Position numbers and translations under genes: made by a program. A DNA stretch of 64,000 nucleotides, taken from positions 1-64,000 of the forward strand of contig MWCD01000015.1 of the NCBI GenBank assembly GCA_002069885.1. The letters run 5' to 3'. Shown piece after piece: positions 26,433 through 36,314 of this stretch. Each line of letters starts with the position of its first letter. Position 1 is the stretch's first letter. The notes below the pieces were generated by a model. The model was not told where the DNA came from, did not search any database, and saw only the letters and a program-made list of their open reading frames with translations. The stretch comes from a bacterium ADurb.Bin236 (GTDB taxonomy: Bacteria; UBP15; UBA6099).

Positions 26433-27260
26433 ATGGAACCCACAACAAAGCACTTCGTTCTGAATATCGAAAACGGCGGACGCAAATCGTCCGGCGTCGA
26501 TCTTGCCGTCGAGGAGCCTCTGGAAATCAGATTAAACGGAAAACCGTACGCGGTAATAATGCGCTCGCCCGGCTGCGAGACCGAGCTTGCCTGCGGTTTC
26601 TGTCTAACGGAAGGCATAGTCGATTCTTTCTCTGAAATCGCCGGATGCGGGTTTTGCGCGGACGCCGCAAACAACGCCTCGAACGTCGTCAACGTCATTC
26701 TTGCGGACGCTCGCGGCGCGAAAAACGGCTCGGAATCGGAAGACCTAAGGCTTTCCTCCGGGCGAAAATATGAGTCCCGGAGCGGATGCGGAATATGCGG
26801 CGTGGAAATGCTTGACGACTTGAGAAAAAAAGTTCGCCCTATCGAAAGCGATATGAAAGCCGGAGCGGCCGACCTGATGAAAATGCAGCGGCTTATGGTA
26901 GAGAATCAGGCCCTCGGAGCGAAGACAAGATCGACGCACGCAGCCGGGCTTTTCAAGCCTGACGGAACGCTCGTCGCCGTCCGAGAGGACGTGGGACGGC
27001 ACAACGCTCTCGACAAGGTTATTGGTTTTGCCTTGATGAACGGCGTAGACGCTGGCGAGTGCGTCGCCTTCTTAAGCAGCAGGATAAGCTTTGAGATGGC
27101 GCAGAAAGCCGCCCGCGCGGGAATCCCGATAGTCTGCGCGGTCTCTGCGGCGACTTCAATGGCCGTCGAGCTTGCCGACTCTCTTAACTGCTGTCTGGCG
27201 GGCAGGATGCGGGACGATTCGATGATGGTTTACACCTGCCGCGACCGAATCGTTTTTTAG
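26433..27260 (+). CDS. fdhD: Formate dehydrogenase accessory sulfurtransferase FdhD
   Basis: 275 residues. ATG 26433 is preferred over an upstream ATG at 26358 because the extra residues do not match the family. Motifs: MRSPGCETELACGFCLTEGI, the sulfur-transfer cysteines in SGCGICGVEML, RSTHAAGLF, VREDVGRHNALDKVIG and CVAFLSSRISFEMAQKAARA. FdhD moves sulfur to the Mo/W-bis-MGD cofactor. No formate dehydrogenase is in the window. The gene stands alone, divergent from fliN and convergent with the S1 gene. Confidence 0.93.
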   Translation: MEPTTKHFVLNIENGGRKSSGVDLAVEEPLEIRLNGKPYAVIMRSPGCETELACGFCLTEGIVDSFSEIAGCGFCADAANNASNVVNVILADARGAKNGSESEDLRLSSGRKYESRSGCGICGVEMLDDLRKKVRPIESDMKAGAADLMKMQRLMVENQALGAKTRSTHAAGLFKPDGTLVAVREDVGRHNALDKVIGFALMNGVDAGECVAFLSSRISFEMAQKAARAGIPIVCAVSAATSMAVELADSLNCCLAGRMRDDSMMVYTCRDRIVF

Positions 27261-27262
27261 AT

Positions 27263-27297
27263 GAAAAATAAAAGCGCCCGGTCTCCCGGACGCTTTG
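27263..27297 (-). terminator. Terminator after the S1-like gene
   Basis: Minus strand: AAAGCG-TCCGG, short loop, CCGGG-CGCTTT, then a TTATTTTTC run. It sits between the convergent fdhD and S1 genes and may slow transcription from both sides, although the T tract is only on the minus-strand exit. Confidence 0.65.
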
Positions 27298-27324
27298 AAT
27301 ATCAAATCTTCGGTCAATCTGAAT

Positions 27325-28494
27325 TTATTCTTTGTTTTTATCCAGATCGATCATGTCTCCTATGCTGATGCCGCTGGAGCCGTTGTCGATGTACTGTTTG
27401 AATTCGCCGGAAACCTTGGACGATTTCTCTACAGGAAGGCCGAGTTTTATGCGCCTGCCTTTGGGATCGACGTTTAGGATTTTCACTTTCACTTCGTCGC
27501 CAGAGTTCAATTTGATGTTCTCGCCGCCGGCCTTTTCCTGTTCCAGTTCGCTGATGTGGAGAAGCCCCTCGAAGCCGTCGCGGAGCATGACGAACGCGCC
27601 GAACTTCACCATCTTTACGACTGAGCCGACGATTATCTCGCCGACCGCGAAATGCTCGTCAACCTTGTCCCACGGGTCGCCCGCCGCTTGCTTCATGCTG
27701 AGAGATATCCGTTTGCTGTCGGGGTCGAAATCGAGCACTTTCACTTTGACTTCCTGCCCGCAGGAAAGGGCCTGAGACGGATGCCCGACGCGCGACCACG
27801 CAATCTCAGACACGTGAACAAGCCCTTCGACTCCGCCGCCGATATCAACGAACGCCCCGAAATTGGTGAGACGAGTGACTCGGCCGTCTATGATTGAATC
27901 CTTTTGCAGGGTCTCGAACGCTTCGCCTTGAGCTTCGTCCTGCTGCTTCTTGAGCCATTCCCGGTGCGACACCACGATGTTTTCCGTCTCGGTGTTGAAC
28001 TCGATGATGTAAACGGGCAGCTTCTTTCCTATAAGCTCGGAGGCCTGCGTCTGGATGCCCAGATGAGAGCCGGGAAGAAACGCGTGGCGGGGAAGCCCTA
28101 TATCAGTTCGGTATCCGCCTTTGACCTGCTGAATTATTTCAGCTTCAACCGGCTCGCCGTCTTCATGTTTCTTGGCCAGAGTATCCCACAGCCTTCTTGC
28201 GACGACTTTTTCGTACGACAGATAGATATCTTCGCCTGAAACCCGGTCGACCATCACTTCCACTTCGTCGTCTATCTTCCATTCCTTGTCGGCGTCCGGC
28301 CCTCGCCTGAACTCTGCGACGGGTATTCTTCCCTCAGACTTGAACCCGGTGCTGACATATACGAATTCCTCATCGACCTTGGATATGCGGCCGAGAATAA
28401 TGTCGCCGACCTCGATAGTGAACGGAACGCTCATCGCCACGTTCAGCGGCGTTCCGAAATAATCCTCATCCAGTTTCCCTTTTTCCACAGTCAT
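27325..28494 (-). CDS. rpsA: 30S ribosomal protein S1-like protein (four S1 domains)
   Basis: 389 residues. Four OB-fold S1 repeats can be read: GDIILGRISKVDEEFVYVST, then GEPVEAEIIQQVKGGYRTDI, DGRVTRLTNFGAFVDIGGGV and GSVVKMVKFGAFVMLRDGFE. The last two have the canonical GAFV and HVSE/HISE elements. Four domains rather than six is the form found in Firmicutes and several other phyla. It binds mRNA at the ribosome. AGGAGAAAAGGAA lies before ATG 28494. Confidence 0.88.
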   Translation of the reverse strand: MTVEKGKLDEDYFGTPLNVAMSVPFTIEVGDIILGRISKVDEEFVYVSTGFKSEGRIPVAEFRRGPDADKEWKIDDEVEVMVDRVSGEDIYLSYEKVVARRLWDTLAKKHEDGEPVEAEIIQQVKGGYRTDIGLPRHAFLPGSHLGIQTQASELIGKKLPVYIIEFNTETENIVVSHREWLKKQQDEAQGEAFETLQKDSIIDGRVTRLTNFGAFVDIGGGVEGLVHVSEIAWSRVGHPSQALSCGQEVKVKVLDFDPDSKRISLSMKQAAGDPWDKVDEHFAVGEIIVGSVVKMVKFGAFVMLRDGFEGLLHISELEQEKAGGENIKLNSGDEVKVKILNVDPKGRRIKLGLPVEKSSKVSGEFKQYIDNGSSGISIGDMIDLDKNKE

Positions 28495-28591
28495 TTCCTT
28501 TTCTCCTGTTCAGCGTCCATCCGCTTCGTTGTTCAAACATTAAATTGTAAATCAAAACAAAAGAATACGCAAACGCAACGCGGTTCCCGTT

Positions 28592-30202
28592 TCAGAACGA
28601 CACCATCCGCACCGATTTCATTCCGTGTATTGCCCTTATCTGCTTTATGACTTCGGCGGACGCCTCGTCGTCTATTCCGAGCGCCATTATCGCTTTGCCG
28701 CGCACTTTTTCCCTGCCTACCACCATTCCGGCGATGTTTATGTTGTTTATCCCTAGGACTGTTCCGACCTTGCCTATCATGCCGGGTTTGTCCAAGTGAG
28801 ATATCAGAAGCATTTTGCCTTCGGGCACGAGGTTCATCTTCAGCCCGTCGATGCTCACGATCCTCATCTCTCCTCCGCCTATTAGAGCGGCGGAGGCAGT
28901 GTGCGAGCTTTTCGGAGTCTTCACCACGGCGGTGATTATATTGCCCGACGGAGCTCCGTAATTCTTCTTGTTCACCGAGACGGCCACGTTCCGGTGAGAG
29001 AACATCAGCTCGACATTCACGATGTTGACCGCGTCGGAGAAGCGGGGTTTCATCATTCCGAGCAGGAAATAGTTCGTGATGAGCTTGGTCTGCATCTCCG
29101 CCGGGTCGCCCTCGAAGGTCAGCTCTATGGAAGACACGGACGAATCCCGGAGGCTTTCATGCAGCCTTCCCAGTTTTTCCGCCATCTCGAAATACGGCTG
29201 GTGCAGCTTGAGTATTTCCGGTTTGAGCGGAGGAAGGTTCACCGCGCCAGTCACCGGTTTGCCTTGAAAGAAGTCCCTTATCTGCCGGGCGACATCCACA
29301 GCTACGTTCACCTGCGCTTCAATGGTCGAGGCTCCGAGGTGCGGGGTGAGTATGACGTTCGGCAAATTTCTCAGTTCGCTGTCTTCGAGAGGCTCTTTCT
29401 CGAACACGTCAAGCGCGGCTCCCGCCACCTTGCCGTTTTTGACCGCCTCTATCAGCGCGTCCTCCTGTATGACTCCGCCTCTTGAGCAGTTGACTATCCT
29501 CACGCCGTCTTTCATCTTCTTGAACTCGTCTTTGCCTATCATGTGGAAAGTCTCAGACGACTTCGGCACATGGAAAGTTATGAAATCGGAGTCTTTGAAA
29601 AGTTCCTTTTTGTCGACAAGCTTGCCGCCGATGCGGGTGACCGCCTGCTCGTTGGTGTAGGGGTCCGCCACGAGAACTTTCATGCCAAGCCCGACCGCCC
29701 TCTCGGCCACAAGTTTCCCGATTTTTCCGTACCCGACCACGCCGAGCGTCTTTTCGCCTACCTGACAGCCCATGAATTTGCTTTTTTCCCATTTGCCGTC
29801 GTGCATCGACCTGTTGGCCTGAGGCACGCAGCGAGCGAGAGACATCATCATTGCGATTGTGTGTTCCGCCGCCGACAGGATATTGCCCTCCGGCGAGTTG
29901 ACGACCAGAATGCCGGCTTCCGTAGCGGCCGCGACGTCTATGTTGTCAACTCCGACGCCCGCCCTGCCGACTATTTTCAGGTTCTTCCCGGCCTTAATGA
30001 CTTTCTCTGTCACGCGCGTCGCCGCCCTGACAATCTGAGCGTCGAACCCGCCGATTATCTTCACCAAATCGCTCTCGCCGAGGCCCGTCTTTACCACTAC
30101 CTCGCACGTCTCCCGCAGTTCGTCTATCCCGCGTTCGTCTATCTTGTCGGAAATGAGCACGCGGGGTTTCTTCGAGGCTGTTTTCGAAATTTTCTGTTTC
30201 AT
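28592..30202 (-). CDS. serA: D-3-phosphoglycerate dehydrogenase SerA (long form)
   Basis: 536 residues. The D-isomer dehydrogenase domain has the NAD motif GVVGYGKIGKLVAERAV, the catalytic segments VNCSRGGVIQEDALIEAVK and PHLGASTIEAQVNVAVDVAR, followed by the intervening (ASB) domain and a C-terminal ACT domain (ISHLDKPGMIGKVGTVLGIN). It oxidises 3-phosphoglycerate in the first step of serine synthesis, probably serine-sensitive through ACT. Its start overlaps the aminotransferase stop by four bases. Confidence 0.96.
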   Translation of the reverse strand: MKQKISKTASKKPRVLISDKIDERGIDELRETCEVVVKTGLGESDLVKIIGGFDAQIVRAATRVTEKVIKAGKNLKIVGRAGVGVDNIDVAAATEAGILVVNSPEGNILSAAEHTIAMMMSLARCVPQANRSMHDGKWEKSKFMGCQVGEKTLGVVGYGKIGKLVAERAVGLGMKVLVADPYTNEQAVTRIGGKLVDKKELFKDSDFITFHVPKSSETFHMIGKDEFKKMKDGVRIVNCSRGGVIQEDALIEAVKNGKVAGAALDVFEKEPLEDSELRNLPNVILTPHLGASTIEAQVNVAVDVARQIRDFFQGKPVTGAVNLPPLKPEILKLHQPYFEMAEKLGRLHESLRDSSVSSIELTFEGDPAEMQTKLITNYFLLGMMKPRFSDAVNIVNVELMFSHRNVAVSVNKKNYGAPSGNIITAVVKTPKSSHTASAALIGGGEMRIVSIDGLKMNLVPEGKMLLISHLDKPGMIGKVGTVLGINNINIAGMVVGREKVRGKAIMALGIDDEASAEVIKQIRAIHGMKSVRMVSF

Positions 30203-31338
30203 GAAAGAAAGACCTCCTCGGCCGCGCGGACGCCCGTCCCAAGCTCGAAGTCGTGCCCAAGCTCCTTGAGCGACATCTCAAGCGCGGAGATGGCAAGCAG
30301 GACGTCGTGGTGCGTCACGTATCCCATGTGGGCTATCCTAACTATTTTGCCCTTGTACGCGTCCTGTCCTCCGGCCACCCTGCAACCGTACTTGTTGGTG
30401 ATCAGCGACGACAGTTTCTTTCCGTCCATGCCTTCGGGGACTTCGAGCACCGTCTCTACGTACGAAAGATGCTCGGAAAAAAGCTTCAGACCCAGCGCCT
30501 TGACTCCGGCGCGGGTGGCGGCGGCCATCTTCTTGTGTCTCTCGTAAATGCTTTCCAGCCCTTCCTCAAACATCATCTTTAACGACTCGTCAAGGCTTAT
30601 CACCAGCGTCACGGGGATTGTGAACGGCGTGTCGCCGCTCTTCTGCATTGATTTCCTGTACTTTTTGAGGTCGTAATAATATTTCGGAATCTTCGACTCC
30701 TCGACCGCTTTCCACGCTTTTTCGCCTCTTACGCCAAGGAAGGAGAGGCCCGGAGGCAGCATGAGGGCTTTCTGAGATCCGGCGGCTACCATGTCTACCT
30801 TCCACTCGTCCATCTTCATCTCAAGCCCGCCCAGACCGCTCACGGCGTCCACGATGAACAGCGCGCCGTGCCTGTCTATCACTTCGCCCAACTCGGCGAG
30901 CGGATGCATTATGCCTGTGGATGTTTCGCTGTATGTGATAAAAACTGCTTTGATGTCTTTTTCCTTCGTCAGGACTTCGTCCATTTCTTCGGGAGTCACA
31001 ATCTTGCCCCATTCGCGGACAAGCTCGACAACTTCAACACCGTAAACGCGGCACATCTGAGCGAAACGCTCGCCGAATTTCCCTGTGTTTCCGACCACAA
31101 CGCGGTCTCCCGGCGAAAGCGCGTTCACAACGGCCATCTCCATCGCGCCGCTTCCCGACGAGGCGATAATGAACACATCGCCTTCCGTTCCGTAAACCTT
31201 TTTCATTCCAGCCACAGCTCTGGCGAAAATCTCGCCGAACTCGGCCGTTCGGTGATGCATGATCGGAGCGGCTCCAGCCGCCGCGACTCTGTGCGGAACC
31301 TGAGACGGTCCCGGCGTCAACAACACTTCTTTTTTCAT
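30199..31338 (-). CDS. Class V aminotransferase (serine-pyruvate/alanine-glyoxylate or phosphoserine type)
   Basis: 379 residues with the small-class-V pattern: LLTPGPSQVPHRVAAAGAAP near the start, FIIASSGSGAMEMAVVNAL, FIVDAVSGLGGLEMKMDEWK and the PLP lysine in AAGSQKALMLPPGLSFLG. Annotated relatives act as serine-glyoxylate or alanine-glyoxylate transaminases. Because it is translationally coupled to serA, it may supply the phosphoserine transamination step; this is inference, as serC and serB are not seen here. Confidence 0.88.
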   Translation of the reverse strand: MKKEVLLTPGPSQVPHRVAAAGAAPIMHHRTAEFGEIFARAVAGMKKVYGTEGDVFIIASSGSGAMEMAVVNALSPGDRVVVGNTGKFGERFAQMCRVYGVEVVELVREWGKIVTPEEMDEVLTKEKDIKAVFITYSETSTGIMHPLAELGEVIDRHGALFIVDAVSGLGGLEMKMDEWKVDMVAAGSQKALMLPPGLSFLGVRGEKAWKAVEESKIPKYYYDLKKYRKSMQKSGDTPFTIPVTLVISLDESLKMMFEEGLESIYERHKKMAAATRAGVKALGLKLFSEHLSYVETVLEVPEGMDGKKLSSLITNKYGCRVAGGQDAYKGKIVRIAHMGYVTHHDVLLAISALEMSLKELGHDFELGTGVRAAEEVFLS

Positions 31339-31339
31339 T

Positions 31340-32617
31340 TTAGTTTATCCTCACAAGATCTCTTTTTCCTATGTCGGTTCTGTGCCGCTCGCCTTCCCAG
31401 CTTATAAGGCGAACCGCCTCGTAAGCCTTGGCGGACGCTTCTTTCAGGTTTGCCCCTATTCCGGTGACTCCCAGAACTCTTCCTCCGGCCGTGACTATCC
31501 GTCCGTCTTTCGCCGCCGTGCCGGCATGAAAAACCACAACATCATCCAACGCGCCAGCCGCTTCCAGCCCGTTTATCGGTTTGCCCTTTTCGTAACTCCC
31601 CGGATACCCCCCGGACGCCATGACGACGCACATAGCAGTCCTGCGCGCGGGTTCCCACTTCGCTTCCGCCAGTCTTCCTTCCGCGGCGGCTAGGCATATC
31701 TGCGCTAAGTCTCCCTCTATGAGCGGGAGCACAACCTGCGCTTCCGGGTCGCCGAACCTTACATTAAATTCCAGCGTTTTCGGCCCGGCGGCGGTCAGCA
31801 TCATGCCCGCGTAGATCACTCCCACGAACGGAGTCCCTCGCTTTTTCATCCCGTCCGCCACCCGTTGCAACACCTGTTCTCTAATCGTTTCTATTAAAGC
31901 CGGGGTAACAATCGACACCGGGGAATACGCGCCCATTCCGCCTGTGTTCGGCCCTTCGTCGTTGTCGTAAGCTCTTTTGTGATCCTGAGATGGGGTGAGA
32001 ATGACCATGTCGCGCCCGTCGCAGACGGCCAGTATGGATGTTTCCTCGCCGACAAGGCATTCCTCGACGACAATCCTCGCGCCCGCGCCGCCGTGCGCTC
32101 CGTCCAACATCAGAGATTTCAGAAAGTCCTGAGCCTCGTCTTTGCTCGACGTTACTAGAACGCCTTTTCCGGCGGCCAACCCGTCCGCTTTAATGACCAG
32201 CGGATACGCGGCCTTTTCCAGATACGCGCGCGCAGGCTCGTACTCGGCGAAATCCGCGAAATCGGCGGTCGGGATTGACATCTCCCGCATGAAATCCTTC
32301 GCGAAATACTTGCTGCCCTCGAGTTGCGCGGCGTATGCGGCAGGCCCGAAAACCTTTATCCCAGCCTCTTTGAACGAGTCCGCCGCTCCTCTGGTTAGAG
32401 GTAGCTCCGGGCCGACTATGGCTAGGTCTATTTTTTGCTGTACGGCAAAATCACGCAACCCTTTCACGTCGCCGTCGGAGATAGAAACGCATTCGGCGAC
32501 GCCGGCTATTCCGGCGTTTCCGGGAGCGCAGAAGATTTTCTCAGCAGAGCCGCCCTTCGACAGTTTCCAGCAGAGCGCGTGTTCCCTGCCGCCGCCGCCT
32601 ATGACTAGAATTTTCAT
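31340..32617 (-). CDS. purD: Phosphoribosylamine-glycine ligase PurD
   Basis: 425 residues. Motifs: MKILVIGGGGREHALCWKLS, the ATP-grasp segment VIKADGLAAGKGVLV, GPNTGGMGAYSPV and LEFNVRFGDPEAQVVLP. It makes GAR in purine synthesis. GGAGG lies before ATG 32617. It is in line with dnaB upstream and the aminotransferase downstream (one-base gap), so it probably belongs to a long operon. Confidence 0.97.
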   Translation of the reverse strand: MKILVIGGGGREHALCWKLSKGGSAEKIFCAPGNAGIAGVAECVSISDGDVKGLRDFAVQQKIDLAIVGPELPLTRGAADSFKEAGIKVFGPAAYAAQLEGSKYFAKDFMREMSIPTADFADFAEYEPARAYLEKAAYPLVIKADGLAAGKGVLVTSSKDEAQDFLKSLMLDGAHGGAGARIVVEECLVGEETSILAVCDGRDMVILTPSQDHKRAYDNDEGPNTGGMGAYSPVSIVTPALIETIREQVLQRVADGMKKRGTPFVGVIYAGMMLTAAGPKTLEFNVRFGDPEAQVVLPLIEGDLAQICLAAAEGRLAEAKWEPARRTAMCVVMASGGYPGSYEKGKPINGLEAAGALDDVVVFHAGTAAKDGRIVTAGGRVLGVTGIGANLKEASAKAYEAVRLISWEGERHRTDIGKRDLVRIN

Positions 32618-32696
32618 TGGATTGTCCTCCAGTCCGACTTCATCCGAAGTCTGTCTGACGAGGTTTTGTTGTGTTATTCGATATCCGTGATCCGTC

Positions 32697-34103
32697 CTAA
32701 TATTCTTCCCGGGAAGAAGCGTTTTCGAATCTGGTGAACTCCTTGCGGAAAGTCAAAAAGACCTTGCCGGTCGGGCCGTTGCGGTGCTTGGCCAGAATCA
32801 ACTCGGTCTTGAGCGGGTCAACCTTCTGCGCTTCCGATTCGTCGAACTGCACGCTTTCGGCGCCCGTCTGGGTCAATTCCAGATAGTATCCTTCGCGGAA
32901 AAGAAACATCACAAGGTCGGCGTCCTGCTCGATGGAGCCTGATTCGCGCAGATCGCTCAACTGAGGCCGTTTTTTCTTTATGTCCTTCTCGCGCGTTTCA
33001 ACCGCGCGGGACAACTGGGACAACACCATTACCGGGACGTTCAACTCACGAGCCATCATCTTCAACTGCCGGGTCATCTCGGAGACCTGCTGCACGCGGC
33101 TGTCAGACCACTTGCCGGGCATGCTCATCAACTGGAGATAGTCTACGATGATGAATTCGACGCCGAACTCCTTCTGCATCCTACGGGCTTTAGCCCTCAG
33201 TTCCAGAGGAGTGAGGCCGGGGCTGTCAACTATGCAGATAGGCACATTGTGGAGTTGTTCCGACGCCATAGCCAGCCTGTGCCAGTCGTCGTCCCGCAGC
33301 CATCCTTCGCGCAGCGCCAGAGCGTCAACCTCCGACCTAGCGCATAGTATTCTGGTCACGAGTTGCGTGGCGGACATTTCAAGAGTAAATATTCCCACTC
33401 CGGTCTTGTTTTCGACCGCGATATGTTCGGCGAAATTCAGCGCGAGACTCGTCTTGCCCATCCCCGGCCTAGCCGCCAGTATTATCAGGTCCGATTTCTG
33501 GAACCCGCCTGTCAGCTTGTTTAAATCTTCGAACCCTGTGGGAAGACCGCTGACCTCTCCCCGGTTCTGATATTTGCGGTCGATGATCTCGAACGCCTTT
33601 TTTAGCTCCGCTTTGATAGGAGTAATATCTTTGAAAGCGCGGCCCTGCGACATGTCGTACAGGAGTTTTTCCGCCTCCGAGATAATCTCGTCCGCGTTCT
33701 CCTCTTCGTCGTAAGACATCCTGACAATTTCGTTGCCGGTTTTAATGAGGTCCCTTAGCATCGCCTTTTGGGCGACGAGTTTCGCGTATGACGGCGCGTG
33801 CTCCGGCGTGGGGACGCCCTCTACCAGAGCTGAAAGGTACGCCGGGCCGCCGACTTTGTCGAGCATCCCCTTCTTGCTCAGCAACTCGACCAGCGTCACC
33901 ATGTCTACCGGCTCGTTCGCTTCGTAAAGTTCGAGGACGACCTTGTAAATCTCTCCGTGTTTTTCCGCGTAGAAATGCCTCGGCTCAAGCGTTTCGAGCA
34001 CGATGGCTATCATGTCCCTGTCCAAAATCATGGAGCCGAGAACGGACTGCTCCGCCTCGATGCTTTGAGGAGCGACTTTGGAAAATTTCACGTTTTCAGA
34101 CAT
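32697..34103 (-). CDS. dnaB: Replicative DNA helicase DnaB
   Basis: 468 residues from ATG 34103; the frame continues 20 codons upstream, but family members start near the SIEAEQSVLGSMILDRD motif. Walker A is LAARPGMGKTSLALN. Other landmarks are FTLEMSATQLVTRILCARSE, FIIVDYLQLMSMPG, and SQLSRAVETREKDIKKKRPQ followed by LSDLRESGSIEQDAD. It unwinds DNA at the fork. The rpsF-ssb-rpsR-rplI-dnaB order is common. Confidence 0.97.
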   Translation of the reverse strand: MSENVKFSKVAPQSIEAEQSVLGSMILDRDMIAIVLETLEPRHFYAEKHGEIYKVVLELYEANEPVDMVTLVELLSKKGMLDKVGGPAYLSALVEGVPTPEHAPSYAKLVAQKAMLRDLIKTGNEIVRMSYDEEENADEIISEAEKLLYDMSQGRAFKDITPIKAELKKAFEIIDRKYQNRGEVSGLPTGFEDLNKLTGGFQKSDLIILAARPGMGKTSLALNFAEHIAVENKTGVGIFTLEMSATQLVTRILCARSEVDALALREGWLRDDDWHRLAMASEQLHNVPICIVDSPGLTPLELRAKARRMQKEFGVEFIIVDYLQLMSMPGKWSDSRVQQVSEMTRQLKMMARELNVPVMVLSQLSRAVETREKDIKKKRPQLSDLRESGSIEQDADLVMFLFREGYYLELTQTGAESVQFDESEAQKVDPLKTELILAKHRNGPTGKVFLTFRKEFTRFENASSREEY

Positions 34104-34210
34104 AGGGTGAACCGCCGTCCCTGCCGCGCGGGCATCCGCCCGCGCGTGGATCGACCGCGGCATCGCGACACGCTAGCCGCGTCGTTCAGCAACCGGCTTG
34201 CGACCGGAGT

Positions 34211-34741
34211 TTATTCGCCCGATTCTTCCGAGCCCGGCTTTTCCGCCGCCGGTTGTTCGGGAGCTGCTTCGGTTTTCTCTTCCTCAGCCTCTCCGCCTTC
34301 CGCGCTGACGATCACCTTAATATTGGCTTTCTTGCCCGAACCCAGCGTCACAACCACTTCGAACTCGCCTGTCTGTTTGATGGGAGCTTCCATCTTGACC
34401 CTCTTGCGGTCAATCTCAATTCCCATTTTCTCTGTCAGGACTTCGGCGATATGCTTGCCGGACACTGAGCCGTAGAGTTTCCCGTCCACGCCCGCGTGCG
34501 CGGTTATCTCTACCACGGCGCTCTCTATCTTGCCCGCCATCTTGACGAGCTTTTCTTCGAGCTTCGCCTGCTTCCTTTGCTCGAACTTCATCCTGTGTTC
34601 GAGCTGCTTCATCTCGGATTCAGTCGCCTGAACAGCCAGCCCTCTGGGGACGAGGAAATTCCTCGCGTATCCCGGAGCGACGTTCTTTATGTCGTTCTTG
34701 TCTCCAAGGTTGTCGACGTCTTTCAACAGTATGACTTTCAT
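34211..34741 (-). CDS. rplI: 50S ribosomal protein L9 with acidic C-terminal tail
   Basis: 176 residues. The N-terminal domain is standard ([20 protein letters not shown], then [16 protein letters not shown]), followed by the long connecting helix and a C-terminal domain ([16 protein letters not shown]). About 27 extra Glu/Ala/Pro-rich residues follow the usual ~149-residue end ([17 protein letters not shown]). Confidence 0.96.
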   Translation of the reverse strand: MKVILLKDVDNLGDKNDIKNVAPGYARNFLVPRGLAVQATESEMKQLEHRMKFEQRKQAKLEEKLVKMAGKIESAVVEITAHAGVDGKLYGSVSGKHIAEVLTEKMGIEIDRKRVKMEAPIKQTGEFEVVVTLGSGKKANIKVIVSAEGGEAEEEKTEAAPEQPAAEKPGSEESGE

Positions 34742-34786
34742 TCAGGTAAAACGCTCCTTTCAGAAATGGACTGCCGCGCGCGGCGG

Positions 34787-35044
34787 TTAGTCCCGTGTGT
34801 AAGGTATCAGAGCCATTTCTCTCGCGCGCTTCAACTGCGTCGTGAGTTTCCGCTGATGTTTGGCGCAGCAACCCGACATTCTGCGCGGCTTGATTTTGCC
34901 GCGGTCGGTGATGTACTTGTTCATCTGGTCAGCGTTCTTGTAGTCGATGGCTAGGTCCTTGTCCACGCAGAATTCGCACACTTTGCGCGAGCGCCTGCGA
35001 AAAAATCCTTTTTTCTTCTTTTTCTTCCGAGGATCGAAAGACAT
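34787..35044 (-). CDS. rpsR: 30S ribosomal protein S18 (Cys-containing form)
   Basis: 85 residues. A basic Lys-rich N-terminus ([15 protein letters not shown]) precedes the conserved core [20 protein letters not shown] and [25 protein letters not shown] pair and SGCCAKH suggest the zinc-binding C+ variant. Confidence 0.96.
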   Translation of the reverse strand: MSFDPRKKKKKKGFFRRRSRKVCEFCVDKDLAIDYKNADQMNKYITDRGKIKPRRMSGCCAKHQRKLTTQLKRAREMALIPYTRD

Positions 35045-35058
35045 GTCAGATTTGCCTC

Positions 35059-35601
35059 CTAGAACGGCTCGTCGTCGTCGAGCTCGATTTCTTCATCGAT
35101 TGAGTTATCCGGGTAAGACCCGAAATCCTTCTTGCCGCCTGCGGCGGGTTTGGCGGACTCTTTGGTCAGAGTCTCCGGTGGAAAATCGCTCCCTTTGGAG
35201 AAATAGGGGTCTTCGTATTCCTGACCCGCGAGAGGGACGCCTTGCGACGCGCCCGCGCCTCCGCCTCCGGCTTGCCTCGCGGGCTTGTCGAGGAACTTCA
35301 CCGAATCGGCCCTGACTTCGGCTATGGTCCTCTTCTCGCCCTGCGGAGTCTCCCAGTTGCGAATTTGCAACCTTCCCTCCACCGCCACAAGCTGCCCTTT
35401 CACGAGATACTTTTTGCAGGTTTCAGCCAGCTTTTCCCAGCAGACGATTCGGATAAAATCGGCCTCCTTATCTCTGCCTGCCTGTTGAAACCCCCTGTCG
35501 ACGGCGATCGTGAACGTCGCCACCGGCTTGCCAGCTCCGGTCGTGTATCTCATCTCCGGCTCTCTTGTGAGCCGGCCTATGAGAATAATCCGGTTCAACA
35601 T
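35059..35601 (-). CDS. ssb: Single-stranded DNA-binding protein SSB
   Basis: 180 residues. OB fold at about 1-110 ([20 protein letters not shown], then [15 protein letters not shown] and [20 protein letters not shown]), a Gly/Pro-rich linker and the acidic partner-binding tip ELDDDEPF. It is three bases after rpsF. Confidence 0.97.
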   Translation of the reverse strand: MLNRIILIGRLTREPEMRYTTGAGKPVATFTIAVDRGFQQAGRDKEADFIRIVCWEKLAETCKKYLVKGQLVAVEGRLQIRNWETPQGEKRTIAEVRADSVKFLDKPARQAGGGGAGASQGVPLAGQEYEDPYFSKGSDFPPETLTKESAKPAAGGKKDFGSYPDNSIDEEIELDDDEPF

Positions 35602-35603
35602 CG

Positions 35604-35897
35604 CTAATCCCCCTTTCGGATTAGCATGAACCGAACCACGTCTTGCATGTAACCGAGCTGCTTTTTCAGTTCAGCCAGCGTTGCCGGCTCGCATTTGAAG
35701 TTGACAAGCATGTAGCGGCCCTCGTCGAGGCGGTTGATCTGGTACGCGAGCCTTCGCACGCCCCAGTCGTCAATTCCCTCGACCTCGCCATTGTTGGCTG
35801 TGAGGATGCTGCCTATCCTGTCCTGCAATGCGGTCAGGTTCTCCGGCGCCAAGGCCGGGTCCGTAATGAAAAGCAATTCATAACTATTGTGGCTCAA
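35604..35897 (-). CDS. rpsF: 30S ribosomal protein S6
   Basis: 97 residues: NSYELLFITDPALAPENLTA, DWGVRRLAYQINRLDEGRYM, and CEPATLAELKKQLGYMQDVV. The start is TTG 35897, with GGGAGG seven bases upstream. First gene of its operon, with a promoter at 35980-36007. Confidence 0.96.
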   Translation of the reverse strand: MSHNSYELLFITDPALAPENLTALQDRIGSILTANNGEVEGIDDWGVRRLAYQINRLDEGRYMLVNFKCEPATLAELKKQLGYMQDVVRFMLIRKGD

Positions 35898-35979
35898 CGG
35901 CTTACCTCCCTTCGGTCATCGGCTCCGCTGCTATACGCGGCCGTTGCGTCGCTGCGCGCGGAGCAGAAAGGTTCGAGAT

Positions 35980-36007
35980 ATTCTAGCACAATCGCCGCAT
36001 TATTCAA
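35980..36007 (-). promoter_or_regulatory. Promoter of the rpsF operon
   Basis: Minus strand: TTGAAT (36007-36002), 16-nt spacer, TAGAAT (35985-35980) preceded by TGC, giving an extended -10 element. It lies 83 bp before the rpsF start. Confidence 0.6.
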
Positions 36008-36314
36008 TCCCCGCAAAGAAACCGCAAATATTGCTGTAACAAAATGAATAATTATATATCCTTCGTTTTTTTCCGAATGGGGCCGCGCGCCTTTCGCGCC
36101 CGCAGTGCGTCAAACGCATTATCAATATTTGGAATAGAATTGCTCTTTTACTATAACCTCAAACATTTTCGATTCGGGGTCGACACCGTAATTGCAAGCT
36201 GAAATTAATGGTTTGTTCAGTTCACATCAACTGGCGGCTCCGGTGTTTGCTATGAAAGCTTTGTCCTTTTCGTGTCATCGATTTCCTTTACAATTAACGA
36301 TTTAATTATTATCT

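Noticed and set aside
29543-30547. 334-codon plus-strand open frame
   Set aside because: Antisense to serA and the aminotransferase, both recognised with confidence.
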